A DNA stretch of 64,000 nt. Source: Christensenella sp034926635. Lineage in GTDB: Bacteria; Bacillota; Clostridia; Christensenellales; Christensenellaceae. Shown piece by piece: positions 1-8,617 of the stretch (position 1 is the first letter of the stretch; every line of letters begins with the position of its first letter). Position numbers and translations under genes: made by a program. The DNA is taken from NCBI GenBank assembly GCA_034926635.1, contig JAYFQX010000013.1, forward strand, positions 35,251-99,250, in the 5' to 3' direction. The notes beneath the pieces were generated by a model. It was not told the origin of the DNA. It saw only the letters and a program-made list of their open reading frames with translations, and ran no database searches.

Positions 1-458
1 ACAACTGTGATTCCAAGTGCAGTAAGCTGATCGATCTCATCATGCTGCAGCATATTACCCGCCAAAACAACATCGGGCTCCAGCGCAACAATCTTTTCTA
101 TATCCGGGCCGTTAAAATCTCCAACCACTTCTATTTTATCCACAGACCTTGGATAATCGGAAGAATCGTCCACGCCCACAAGCTTATCTTCCGCACCCAG
201 CGCGCATACAATTTCCGTACCTGCCGGTGTTAAGGATACAATTTTTTCTGCCGAATCGACCGTCACCGTATTCCCCGACATATCTGTCACTACCACAGGC
301 GATGCAGACGCAGAAGGGGATGCAGACGCGATTTCTTCAGTTGGCTTAGGCGTCGCGGCGCCTTCCGTTTCCTGCGGGGTATTATTTTGCACACAACCTG
401 CAAATACTGTGATGCATAAAAGTACGGCGCATAACAACGCCAAAATTTTTCTTCTCAT
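1..458 (-). CDS. Cobalamin-type ABC transporter substrate-binding lipoprotein (3' end outside window)
   Basis: The first 152 residues of a BtuF/FecB-like binding protein are visible. A signal peptide ends in lipobox VFAGC (Cys22), so the protein should be a lipid-anchored lipoprotein outside the membrane. A Thr/Pro/Ser linker (about residues 25-52) follows, then the fold start with DMSGNTVTV and SLTPAGTEIVCALG, and further on GPDIEKIVALEPDVVLAG, typical of the periplasmic-binding domain that captures B12 or Fe-siderophores. The ATG at 458 is preceded by AAAAAGGAG. A cobalamin riboswitch and an intrinsic terminator lie in its leader, so B12 or another corrinoid is the likely ligand. That specificity is inferred from the riboswitch, not from binding residues. 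Confidence 0.85.
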   Translation of the reverse strand, partial: MRRKILALLCAVLLCITVFAGCVQNNTPQETEGAATPKPTEEIASASPSASASPVVVTDMSGNTVTVDSAEKIVSLTPAGTEIVCALGAEDKLVGVDDSSDYPRSVDKIEVVGDFNGPDIEKIVALEPDVVLAGNMLQHDEIDQLTALGITV

Positions 459-517
459 AAAAATCTCCTTTTTGCCCGATTTTTTATGCGATATAACCAC
501 ACATAAAATCGTGTAAT

Positions 518-547
518 AAAAAAACCTTTTGGCGCAACGCAAAAAGG
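518..547 (-). terminator. Intrinsic terminator of the cobalamin leader
   Basis: In the minus-strand transcript, CCTTTTTGCG pairs with CGCCAAAAGG, followed by a run of seven U. It sits between the riboswitch and the lipoprotein start codon, so B12 binding most likely causes premature termination. Confidence 0.75.
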
Positions 548-579
548 CATAAAACTGCCTTTTCTTCCCGCCGAAGAAA

Positions 580-745
580 AAACGAATGAATTATGGCAGG
601 TTTTCCGGCTCGATTTCATTGCTGTTTGCGCGCCTTCCCGCATTTCTGCAGTGGCATATTTGCACAAACGCTCCGTCATACGGCAGCGGTGGGCTGCGGC
701 AGCATATACCTTCCCTTTTATCCGGCATTCGCCGGCACCATAAGT
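580..745 (-). ncRNA. Cobalamin (AdoCbl) riboswitch
   Basis: Read on the minus strand, the conserved blocks appear in order: GGTGCC (739-734), AAAAGGGAA, the B12-box-like core GCTGCCGCAGCCCACCGC (about 700-683), GCCACTG (654-648), CGGGAAGGCG (640-631), GAGCCGGAA and CCTGCC (600-595). This order and spacing match the class of cobalamin riboswitches in front of B12 transport genes. It controls the binding-protein gene at 458-1, with a terminator in between. Confidence 0.92.
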
Positions 746-770
746 CAATGTGTTTTCTATTTCGTACCTT

Positions 771-799
771 ATCTTATCATACGGCTGATAGGAATACAA
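771..799 (-). promoter_or_regulatory. Promoter of the riboswitch-controlled transcript
   Basis: TTGTAT (799-794) and TAAGAT (776-771) are separated by 17 bp on the minus strand. The predicted transcript start lies about 20 nt before the first riboswitch block. Confidence 0.6.
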
Positions 800-838
800 T
801 GAAACTTCTTTTTCGTTTTCAAAAAAATTTAATTTGCT

Positions 839-877
839 ATTGCATAATTATTCATAAAGATGTATAATTATAAATAA
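839..877 (+). promoter_or_regulatory. arg operon promoter overlapped by two ARG boxes
   Basis: A promoter with -35 TTGCAT (840-845), 17 bp spacer and -10 TATAAT (863-868, extended by TG) lies 33 bp before argC. Two tandem ARG-box-like half-palindromes, TGCATAATTATTCAT (841-855) and TGTATAATTATAAAT (861-875), cover both promoter elements 20 bp apart. They match the ArgR/AhrC consensus (TGAAT-AT rich-ATTCA), so the promoter should be repressed by arginine-bound ArgR. Confidence 0.7.
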
Positions 878-900
878 TTTAATCAAAGGAGTTATGAGTT

Positions 901-1941
901 ATGATTCATGTAAGTGTTATCGGCGCAACGGGATATGTCGGAGCGGAGCTTCTCCGCCTTTTGGAACAGCACCCCTGCGTCGTTATCAATAAAGCGATAT
1001 CCAAAAGTTTTGCAGGTCAAAATGTATCCGAAATCTATTCCAATTTTATTCCGATGGACCCCATTACTTTAGAATCACTGGAAATAGAGAAAATCGCCGC
1101 TGTTTCCGATTATGCATTTTTATGCCTGCCTCACGGTCAATCCCTGCAAGTTGCGCCCCAACTTTTAAAAGCCGGTATCCGCGTGATTGACCTTTCCGGT
1201 GATTTCCGTTATAACGACACTGCCATTTATGAGCAATGGTATTCCATCGCGCATACCGCCAAGAAAGAAAACGAGCAGGCGGTATATGGACTGCCGGAGT
1301 TTTTCAAAGAAAAAATCACTACTGCCGACTTCACGGCGAACCCCGGCTGCTATACCACAACCAGCATTCTTGCACTGGCTCCCTTGCTGAGGGAAGGTCT
1401 TATTAACGCAGAGGGAATTATTATTGATGCAAAATCCGGCGTAACCGGCGCGGGACGTAAAGAAAAACTGGCGTTTTCCTATTGCGAAACAGCGGATAAC
1501 TTTAAGGCGTATTCCGTGGTCATGCACCGGCATACTTCCGAAATAGAAGAGCAGCTTTCCGCGATTTCCGGAAAAGATATTACATTATTATTTACGCCGC
1601 ACCTGCTTCCGGTCAAACGCGGGATTCTGGCGACCATCTATGCCGATCTTTCCCCTGGCGCGAGCGCGGAGGCGATCAGCGCGGCTTATGCGGCATGCTA
1701 TCAAAACAAACCCTTTACGCACGTCTTACCTAAGGGCAAGCTTCCCGAACTCAAATATGTTGTCGGGTCCAATCACTGCATGATCGGCTTTGATCTTTCG
1801 GAACGAACAGGCAAAATTATCATTGTCTCATGCACGGATAATCTGTTAAAAGGTGCGGCAGGACAAGCGTTACAAAACTTCAACATCATGAACGGGCTTG
1901 CCGAAACAACCGGGCTTCCTCAGGTGGCATGGTATCTTTGA
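901..1941 (+). CDS. argC: N-acetyl-gamma-glutamyl-phosphate reductase
   Basis: This enzyme catalyses NADPH-dependent reduction of N-acetylglutamyl phosphate to the semialdehyde, the third step of arginine synthesis, in the cytoplasm. The N-terminal nucleotide-binding motif GATGYVGAE (residues 8-16) is present, and the catalytic cysteine is Cys150 in NPGCYTTT. The length of 346 residues is normal. An AAAGGAG site precedes the ATG. It is the first gene of the argC-argB-argD run and directly follows the ARG-box promoter. The argJ gene that usually follows argC in Clostridia and Bacilli is absent; a 120-bp gap leads straight to argB. Confidence 0.97.
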   Translation: MIHVSVIGATGYVGAELLRLLEQHPCVVINKAISKSFAGQNVSEIYSNFIPMDPITLESLEIEKIAAVSDYAFLCLPHGQSLQVAPQLLKAGIRVIDLSGDFRYNDTAIYEQWYSIAHTAKKENEQAVYGLPEFFKEKITTADFTANPGCYTTTSILALAPLLREGLINAEGIIIDAKSGVTGAGRKEKLAFSYCETADNFKAYSVVMHRHTSEIEEQLSAISGKDITLLFTPHLLPVKRGILATIYADLSPGASAEAISAAYAACYQNKPFTHVLPKGKLPELKYVVGSNHCMIGFDLSERTGKIIIVSCTDNLLKGAAGQALQNFNIMNGLAETTGLPQVAWYL

Positions 1942-2061
1942 TATCAACTTACCGCGCTTGCTCTGCGCGCAATGTATATTTTTGTTTACAAAATAATCTG
2001 TTTTCATTGCGGCGCAGCGAATAAGAAATAATATCAGGAATCAAGGAAGGAAAATAGAGCA

Positions 2062-2940
2062 ATGAACGAAGAAAAAATGGATCAATACTTAAACCGCGCG
2101 CACGTTCTCGTGGAAGCGCTTCCCTATATTCAGCGGTTGTTTGGTAAAACCATCGTCATCAAATACGGCGGTGCTGCTATGCTGAACGAAGATCTTACCC
2201 AAAAAATTCTCCAGGATATTACCTTGCTGAAATTTGTAGGTATGAATCCGATTTTAGTTCACGGCGGCGGTCCTGACATCAACCATATGCTAAGTGCGCT
2301 TGATATCAAGCCAAAATTTATCGACGGACTGCGTGTAACGGATGACGCCACCATGGAAGTGGTACAAATGGTATTGGCAGGAAAGATCAACAAAGAAATT
2401 GTTGCGAAATTAAACGGTATGGGTGCATCGGCCATCGGTTTATGCGGCATAGATGGCAACATTATTAAAGCTGTTAAGGCGCCTCCCAAAAATGGAATTG
2501 ATCTCGGTAATGTCGGAAAGATCACAGATATTAATACAACGTTACTGAAAACTTTGGCGCACGACCAATATATTCCCGTAATCGCACCGGTAGGGACAGG
2601 AGATCATGGCGAAAGCTATAACATCAACGCCGACACCGTTGCCGGTGCTATCGCAACTGCGTTGCAAGCAGAAAAATTGATTTTCCTTACCGATACCGAC
2701 GGTATTCGCACCAATGAAAACGATCCGGAATCTCTCTTGTACGTCGCTTCCAAAACGGATATACTCAATATGATCGACGAAGAGAAGATAACCGGCGGCA
2801 TGCTGCCCAAAGTAAACGGCTGCCTGAGCGCCATTGAAAACGGCGTCAAGCGTGCGCATATCTTAAACGGCACCATCCCCCACCCGATCATCCTGGAAAT
2901 TTTTACCGATTCCGGGATTGGCACCATGGTAACAGGCTAA
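2062..2940 (+). CDS. argB: Acetylglutamate kinase
   Basis: It phosphorylates N-acetylglutamate with ATP, the second step of arginine synthesis and usually the arginine feedback target. Signature elements are KYGGAAM (about residue 34), the glycine-rich LVHGGGPDI loop, the DGLRVTD segment and the C-terminal ITGGMLPKV motif. At 292 residues it has the N-terminal extension (MNEEKMDQYLNRAHVLVEAL) seen in arginine-sensitive hexameric enzymes, so feedback inhibition is likely. The ribosome site is AAGGAAGG. It ends 15 bp before argD, in the same operon. Confidence 0.96.
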   Translation: MNEEKMDQYLNRAHVLVEALPYIQRLFGKTIVIKYGGAAMLNEDLTQKILQDITLLKFVGMNPILVHGGGPDINHMLSALDIKPKFIDGLRVTDDATMEVVQMVLAGKINKEIVAKLNGMGASAIGLCGIDGNIIKAVKAPPKNGIDLGNVGKITDINTTLLKTLAHDQYIPVIAPVGTGDHGESYNINADTVAGAIATALQAEKLIFLTDTDGIRTNENDPESLLYVASKTDILNMIDEEKITGGMLPKVNGCLSAIENGVKRAHILNGTIPHPIILEIFTDSGIGTMVTG

Positions 2941-2955
2941 AAAAGGAGCTTTCTG

Positions 2956-4146
2956 ATGACTTACGATGAATTAAAACAATTGGATCAGCAATATTATATG
3001 AATGTATTCGGGAATCGCCTTTCTGTCGTATTCACCAAAGGCGAAGGCGCATGCCTTTATGATGATGCCGGAAAAGAATATATTGATTTTCTGGCGGGGA
3101 TCGCGGTGAATGGTCTCGGGTATTCCGACAAAGGCTTTCAGTCAGCGCTCAAGGAACAGGTCGACAGCCTTATCCATACCTGTAATTATTTCTATAATGA
3201 ACCGCAGGCAAAACTAGCGCAGCTTCTATGCAAAAAAACCGGTTTTTCGCGTGTTTTTTTTGGCAACAGCGGTGCAGAGGCAAACGAATGCGCAATCAAG
3301 CTCGCCAAAAAGTACGCTTTTGAAAAAGGTAAAAATTCCGCAAAATTCCTTACGCTGAAAAACAGCTTTCACGGACGCACACTGGCCACGCTTTCCGCAA
3401 CTGGACAGGATAAATTCCATGTTCCTTTTCAGCCGATGACATATGAGTTTACTAACGTCATCGCAAACGATAAAGAGGCAATAAAAAAGTACCTCACATC
3501 CGATATTTGTGGTATAATATTGGAGGTCATTCAGGGCGAAGGCGGTGTTTTGCCGCTGGAGCAGGAATTTGTACAGGAAATCCGTGCACTGTGTGATCAA
3601 AACGATGTACTTATGATTATCGACGAAGTACAAACCGGCATGGGACGCACCGGGAAATTGTTGGCACAGGAACACTATGGCGTCAAAGCCGATATCACTA
3701 CGCTCGCAAAGGCTCTCGGGAACGGCATACCGATTGGCGCATGCCTCGCAAACGAAAAAGCGGCAAGCGCTTTTTATCCGGGCGATCATGGCTCTACCTT
3801 CGGCGGCAATCCACTCGCCTGTGCGGCTGGGTTGTATGTAACGCAAAAGCTGGACGAAGCAATGCTTACGGCAATTGCAGGAATCGGCGCTTATTTCAAA
3901 AAGGAGCTTATCCAATTGATGAAGGAGTTACCTGACAAAATAATCGATGTTCGCGGAGAAGGCTTGCTGCTTGGTGCCGAGCTTTCGACGGCAGCTGACG
4001 CACATGCCATGCAAAAACAGTTGCTTGACATTGGATTTGTCATTGGTACTGCCGGCGCTAATACGCTTCGGTTCGCTCCCCCATTTATCATCATGCAAAA
4101 GCAAGTCGACTCGCTTGTCGGCGCGTTACACCGTTTATTGCAATAA
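2956..4146 (+). CDS. argD: Acetylornithine aminotransferase
   Basis: A class-III PLP aminotransferase that converts N-acetylglutamate semialdehyde to N-acetylornithine. Visible motifs are FGNSGAEANECA (PLP phosphate binding), SFHGRTLA, the DEVQTGMGRTGK segment with the PLP-ring aspartate, and the Schiff-base lysine in TLAKALGNGIPIGA. The length of 396 is typical. An AAAAGGAGC site lies 8 bp before the ATG. It is the last gene before a strong terminator, so the transcriptional unit appears to be argCBD. Confidence 0.96.
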   Translation: MTYDELKQLDQQYYMNVFGNRLSVVFTKGEGACLYDDAGKEYIDFLAGIAVNGLGYSDKGFQSALKEQVDSLIHTCNYFYNEPQAKLAQLLCKKTGFSRVFFGNSGAEANECAIKLAKKYAFEKGKNSAKFLTLKNSFHGRTLATLSATGQDKFHVPFQPMTYEFTNVIANDKEAIKKYLTSDICGIILEVIQGEGGVLPLEQEFVQEIRALCDQNDVLMIIDEVQTGMGRTGKLLAQEHYGVKADITTLAKALGNGIPIGACLANEKAASAFYPGDHGSTFGGNPLACAAGLYVTQKLDEAMLTAIAGIGAYFKKELIQLMKELPDKIIDVRGEGLLLGAELSTAADAHAMQKQLLDIGFVIGTAGANTLRFAPPFIIMQKQVDSLVGALHRLLQ

Positions 4147-4153
4147 GCGTCAA

Positions 4154-4182
4154 AACAGACACTGAGTTGTCTGTTTTTTTTA
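4154..4182 (+). terminator. Terminator of the argCBD unit
   Basis: AACAGACA (4154-4161) pairs perfectly with TGTCTGTT (4168-4175) around a 6-nt loop, followed by a T tract to 4181. It separates argD from carB. Confidence 0.85.
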
Positions 4183-4263
4183 GAAGAAAACCGGGGCAAG
4201 AAAGGCCCCTTAAGGATAACAAACAAAAAATTTATGATATATTAAAGCGGAGGGATCACCTAA

Positions 4264-7200
4264 ATGCCAAAAATTACGGATATTCAAAAAATACTCGTTA
4301 TCGGTTCCGGCCCCATCATCATCGGGCAGGCGGCAGAGTTTGACTACAGCGGGACGCAGGCATGCAAAGCGCTCAAAGAAGAAGGCTATGAAGTTGTTCT
4401 CATTAACTCTAACCCCGCCACCATTATGACAGACTTAGGCATGGCGGATAAAGTCTACATTGAACCGATCACGCTGGATACGGTCATCAAAATTCTGAAA
4501 AAGGAAAAACCGCAGGGTATCATCGCCACGCTGGGCGGTCAAACCGGTCTCAATATGGCGATCGAACTCGATGAATGCGGGATTCTTCCGAAGCTCGGGA
4601 TACGTCTTCTTGGCACACAGCTTGCATCAATCCGTCATGCGGAAGATCGCGAACTTTTTAAAGATCTGATGATCAAAACCGGACAAAAAACAACGCATTC
4701 CACTATCGTTACTTCCCTTGAAGAGGCGGAGGCCTTTTCCCACGAATGCCCTTTCCCGCTGATTGTCCGCCCCGCCTATACCCTTGGCGGCACAGGCGGC
4801 GGTACAGCGCATAATATGGAAGAGCTTCTTGACATCACGGCACGCGGGCTGAAAATGAGCCTCATTCACCAGGTCTTGCTGGAACAAAGTGTCGCGGGAT
4901 GGAAAGAAATCGAATATGAAGTGATTCGTGATAATGCGGACAACTGCATTATTGTCTGCAACATGGAAAATATCGACCCGGTGGGCATCCATACGGGCGA
5001 CAGTATCGTTGTCGCGCCCTCTCAGACGCTTTCGGATAAAGAGTATCAACTGCTGCGCACTTCCGCGCTGAAGATTATCCGTGCGCTTGACATCCGTGGC
5101 GGATGCAATATCCAGTATGCCCTTGACCCGGATTCCTACGATTATGTAGTCATCGAAGTAAATCCCCGTGTATCGCGGTCGTCCGCGCTTGCCTCCAAAG
5201 CCACGGGTTACCCCATCGCCCGCGTCGCCGCAAAAATTGCAGTGGGATATAATTTAGATGAAATTAAAAACTCGGTAACGGGCAAAACCTATGCCTGCTT
5301 TGAGCCTGCGCTTGACTATGTTGTTACCAAAGTCCCTCGCTGGCCGTTTGATAAATTTACCGGTGCTGACCGTTCGCTTGGAACACAGATGAAAGCGACT
5401 GGCGAAGTAATGGCTATCGGTCGAAATATCGAAGAATCGCTTTTAAAAGCCATTGACTGTTTGGATGTTAAACTGAATTATAACCTCGGCATGAAAAACA
5501 TCGATGACTGGACGCTCAAAGAACTGGACGCATCTCTTCAAAATCCGGATGACGAACGAATCTTCGTTTTGTCTAAGGCGCTTGAACGCGGTTATTCCGT
5601 AGAAAAGCTGCACGAGATCACGGGGATCGATGAATTTTTTATCAATAAACTGAAAAATATCGTAGACCTTTCCAAAAGGCTGCGCAGTTATACCATTGAA
5701 GATCTTCCGGGATGGCTTTTGCGGCAGTGTAAAAAGGTCGGGTTCGGTGACGGATATATTGCAGACTGTATCGATGCGCATGAATCACAGATCACTTTTA
5801 TGCGCGGCGCACTCGGCATCCATCCTTCTTTTAAAAAGGTCGATACCTGCGCAGGCGAGTTTAAAGCCGTCACGCCATATTATTACTCCACTTATGATAA
5901 CGAAGACGAAGTGGAACGTACCGACAAAAAGAAAGTTATCGTGCTTGGCTCCGGCCCGATCCGTATCGGTCAGGGAATCGAGTTTGATTATTGTTCCGTG
6001 CATTCGGTCAATACGCTCAAGGAAATGGGATATGAATCCATCATCATCAATTCCAACCCGGAAACTGTTTCCACCGATTTCGATACCTCGGACAAATTAT
6101 ATTTTGAGCCTCTGACCAAAGAATGCGTGCTTGATATTATTGACAAAGAAAAACCGGAAGGTGTCATTGTGCAATTTGGCGGTCAGACTGCCATTAACCT
6201 GGCACAGCCGATTTCTTATACGGGCAAACGCGTACTGGGCACAACCGTGGAGGATATCGACCGCGCCGAAGACCGTGATAAATTCCTTCATGTGCTGCAG
6301 CAGCTTGATATTCCCCTGCCGAAAGGCGATACTACCTTCTCGCTGAAACATGCTCTGGAAGCAGCGGCAGACATCGGATATCCCGTATTGGTCCGTCCCT
6401 CCTATGTATTGGGCGGACGCGCTATGGAAATCGTATATAACGATGCGGAACTCAAGGAATATATGACAATGGCAGCAGAAGTATCTCCTGATAAACCCGT
6501 GCTGATCGATAAATACGTCGTGGGTAAGGAAATCGAACTGGACGCTGTATGCGACGGTGAGGATGTCCTTGTCGTCGGTATCATGGAACATCTGGAACGC
6601 GCGGGCGTACACTCCGGCGATAGTTTTGCCGTCTACCCCACACAGTCTATTCCCAAAGCTGCCAAACAAAAAGTAGCGGAATACGGCATCGCGCTCGGAC
6701 GCGCCCTGAACATCAAAGGCTTGTTCAACATCCAGTTTGTTATGGATCAGGAGGAAAACGTATATGTTATCGAAGTGAATCCACGTGCCAGCCGTACCGT
6801 TCCGATTCTCTCCAAGGTGACGGGCGTAAACATGGTAAAGCTTGCGACACATGTCATGATGGGGGAAAGCCTAAAAGATATGGGCTATGAGACCGGCGTA
6901 CACAAAGAATCCCGGTTAATTACCGTCAAAGCTCCGGTTTTCTCTTTCAGCAAACTTGCAACTGTTGATACCTTCCTCGGCCCAGAAATGAAATCGACCG
7001 GTGAAGTCATGGGAACCGACCGTACGTTTATCAAAGCTCTCAAAAAGGCCTTCCTTGCTTCAGGCAGCAGTATCCCCTCAAAAGAAGGCAAAATACTCGT
7101 CAGTGTTGCAAACCGCGATAAAGCGGAAGCGCTGGGCGTCGCGGAAATCATGCGCGATTGCGGCTTTACACTGTGTGCCACGCCCGGAACGTATCAATAT

Positions 7201-7458
7201 TTTAAAGAAAACGGTTTGGAGACCGAGCTCGTCCCAAACGAAGATGTCTTGAACCGCATCAAGGACGGCAGTTTTTCGTTGATCGTCAACACCCCAACGC
7301 GCGGCAAACAAAAAACGCGCAGCGGATTTGCACTGCGCAGGACGGCAGTCAGTTTTAATGTTCCCTGCATTACCTCCATGGATACCGTAAATTCCATGCT
7401 GAAGGTCATGCAGTCGGATGACAAGCTGAGCGTGATTCCTCTCAGTGAATATAAATAA
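4264..7458 (+). CDS. carB: Carbamoyl-phosphate synthase large subunit
   Basis: It makes carbamoyl phosphate from bicarbonate, ammonia (from the CarA glutaminase) and two ATP, feeding arginine and pyrimidine synthesis. Two homologous ATP-grasp halves are seen (GSGPIIIGQAAEFDYSG near residue 14 and GSGPIRIGQGIEFDY near 562), each with its own LGGTGGG/LGGRAM and EVNPR(V/A)SR motifs, then a C-terminal MGS-like allosteric domain. The length of 1064 is standard. GGAGGG precedes the ATG. The small subunit carA, nearly always adjacent upstream, is not in this window. A terminator separates it from argD, so it is probably transcribed separately. Confidence 0.97.
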   Translation: MPKITDIQKILVIGSGPIIIGQAAEFDYSGTQACKALKEEGYEVVLINSNPATIMTDLGMADKVYIEPITLDTVIKILKKEKPQGIIATLGGQTGLNMAIELDECGILPKLGIRLLGTQLASIRHAEDRELFKDLMIKTGQKTTHSTIVTSLEEAEAFSHECPFPLIVRPAYTLGGTGGGTAHNMEELLDITARGLKMSLIHQVLLEQSVAGWKEIEYEVIRDNADNCIIVCNMENIDPVGIHTGDSIVVAPSQTLSDKEYQLLRTSALKIIRALDIRGGCNIQYALDPDSYDYVVIEVNPRVSRSSALASKATGYPIARVAAKIAVGYNLDEIKNSVTGKTYACFEPALDYVVTKVPRWPFDKFTGADRSLGTQMKATGEVMAIGRNIEESLLKAIDCLDVKLNYNLGMKNIDDWTLKELDASLQNPDDERIFVLSKALERGYSVEKLHEITGIDEFFINKLKNIVDLSKRLRSYTIEDLPGWLLRQCKKVGFGDGYIADCIDAHESQITFMRGALGIHPSFKKVDTCAGEFKAVTPYYYSTYDNEDEVERTDKKKVIVLGSGPIRIGQGIEFDYCSVHSVNTLKEMGYESIIINSNPETVSTDFDTSDKLYFEPLTKECVLDIIDKEKPEGVIVQFGGQTAINLAQPISYTGKRVLGTTVEDIDRAEDRDKFLHVLQQLDIPLPKGDTTFSLKHALEAAADIGYPVLVRPSYVLGGRAMEIVYNDAELKEYMTMAAEVSPDKPVLIDKYVVGKEIELDAVCDGEDVLVVGIMEHLERAGVHSGDSFAVYPTQSIPKAAKQKVAEYGIALGRALNIKGLFNIQFVMDQEENVYVIEVNPRASRTVPILSKVTGVNMVKLATHVMMGESLKDMGYETGVHKESRLITVKAPVFSFSKLATVDTFLGPEMKSTGEVMGTDRTFIKALKKAFLASGSSIPSKEGKILVSVANRDKAEALGVAEIMRDCGFTLCATPGTYQYFKENGLETELVPNEDVLNRIKDGSFSLIVNTPTRGKQKTRSGFALRRTAVSFNVPCITSMDTVNSMLKVMQSDDKLSVIPLSEYK

Positions 7459-7472
7459 GGGGGCGGTATAAT

Positions 7473-8000
7473 ATGATGGATCAAATTACACTTGTTCGCG
7501 CCAAGGATAGCGATGCGCCGGAAGTTCTCACCATTACCAAACGCGCATTTGACTTGTATGCAAAGGAAATCCGCAAGCGTGAGAGTGTTGCAGCGCTCTA
7601 CGAAACACTGGACGACGTACTTTCGGATATCCACAGAAAAAATGTGTATGTCGCGCGTATCGACGATGAGATGGTGGGAAGCGTACGTTTCGAGCTTCTT
7701 ACCGAAGGAATCGCTTATCTGAGCAGGTTTTCAATTGACCCGGAAGCGCAAAATCTTGGGTTGGGCGGTCTGTTGCTTGAAAAGGTTCGTATTGAATGCC
7801 TTTCTATGGGCGTGCGTGCCATTACGCTGCATACCGCGTCAAAGATGCGTTCTACTGTTGCATTTTATTTGAAAAACGGCTATTATATTCATTCTATCTC
7901 ACGGGATAGCGATTATATCCGCGCATTGATGGTGAATGAAATCTGTGAAATGGATGAAATGTTCGATTACGAATCTGTTTGTGCAGCTGCCAAACATTAA
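7473..8000 (+). CDS. GNAT-family N-acetyltransferase
   Basis: A 175-residue single-domain acetyl-CoA-dependent transferase. The acetyl-CoA pyrophosphate loop is QNLGLGG (about residues 90-96), preceded by the beta-4 strand YLSRFSIDPEA; HTASKMRSTVAFYLKNGYY is the typical C-terminal GNAT segment. It starts 14 bp after carB with a strong AAGGGGG site, so the two are probably co-transcribed. The substrate is not evident from sequence. Because this arginine block has neither argJ nor argA, it could be a short stand-alone N-acetylglutamate synthase, but it may equally be an unrelated GNAT. Confidence 0.85.
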   Translation: MMDQITLVRAKDSDAPEVLTITKRAFDLYAKEIRKRESVAALYETLDDVLSDIHRKNVYVARIDDEMVGSVRFELLTEGIAYLSRFSIDPEAQNLGLGGLLLEKVRIECLSMGVRAITLHTASKMRSTVAFYLKNGYYIHSISRDSDYIRALMVNEICEMDEMFDYESVCAAAKH

Positions 8001-8142
8001 GTTTTACACGTAGCGGACGATTTGCCTAATTGCCCCCTGCGTCATGCAGTAACACTCAGGCATTTAATTACTGTATTGTTTATACGTTTTCTATCTCGTT
8101 TAAAAATACGGGAAAACAATAAGAAAAGCGGAGGAAACTTTT

Positions 8143-8412
8143 ATGATTTCATTGATTTTTGGTCTGATTGCCCTGTTATGTGATATCCTGTCCTGGATCC
8201 CGTCACTCAATTTGGGTTATCTCTCATTTATCGGCTTTGTCCTCGCGATCGTAGCCGTTGCAACCGGCAGCAAGATCATCAAGGTTGACCCGAAAGATAA
8301 AAATGCGCGCGCCGGGAAAGCGATCGGTACGGTTTGCATTGTCCTTGCTGTGCTGGCAGTACTCTTTACCTTTGTATTAATTCCGCTCGGCATTATTGCA
8401 TTGGTATCTTAA
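8143..8412 (+). CDS. Small membrane protein, DUF4190-like
   Basis: An 89-residue protein with two hydrophobic blocks: residues 1-45, including GFVLAIVAVATGSKII, and 65-88. A short charged hinge lies between them (KVDPKDKNARAGKA). GCGGAGG precedes the ATG. A clear paralogue lies at 27977-27705, sharing the GSK-x-DPKD/NPAD-KA-x-GK-IG hinge. The function is unknown; the hinge plus two-hairpin layout resembles DUF4190-type proteins. Confidence 0.75.
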   Translation: MISLIFGLIALLCDILSWIPSLNLGYLSFIGFVLAIVAVATGSKIIKVDPKDKNARAGKAIGTVCIVLAVLAVLFTFVLIPLGIIALVS

Positions 8413-8433
8413 AGAACAGACGCAATTATATTT

Positions 8434-8466
8434 CCGGCATTTTCCAATGAGGATGCCGGATTTTTA
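8434..8466 (+). terminator. Terminator after the small membrane protein
   Basis: CCGGCAT (8434-8440) pairs with ATGCCGG (8453-8459), followed by TTTTT. Confidence 0.75.
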
Positions 8467-8553
8467 ATTGTTATGATAATACCACACAACGTTTCAAGTA
8501 GATTATTTAACAAATAAGATGGCCGTAAGCTCTGCGGCATTACTTTGTATCTC

Positions 8554-8599
8554 AAAAAAGCCTTTGCTCTGCGTGTACTACGCAAGGCAAAGGCTTTTT
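8554..8599 (-). terminator. Terminator of the SIMPL lipoprotein gene (bidirectional)
   Basis: A long hairpin: AAAAAAGCCTTTGC (8554-8567) pairs with GCAAAGGCTTTTT (8587-8599), with an inner TGCGT/ACGCA stem. T runs on both strands suggest it can also stop leftover plus-strand transcription. Confidence 0.85.
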
Positions 8600-8617
8600 A
8601 TATAATAGTTTGTCACA

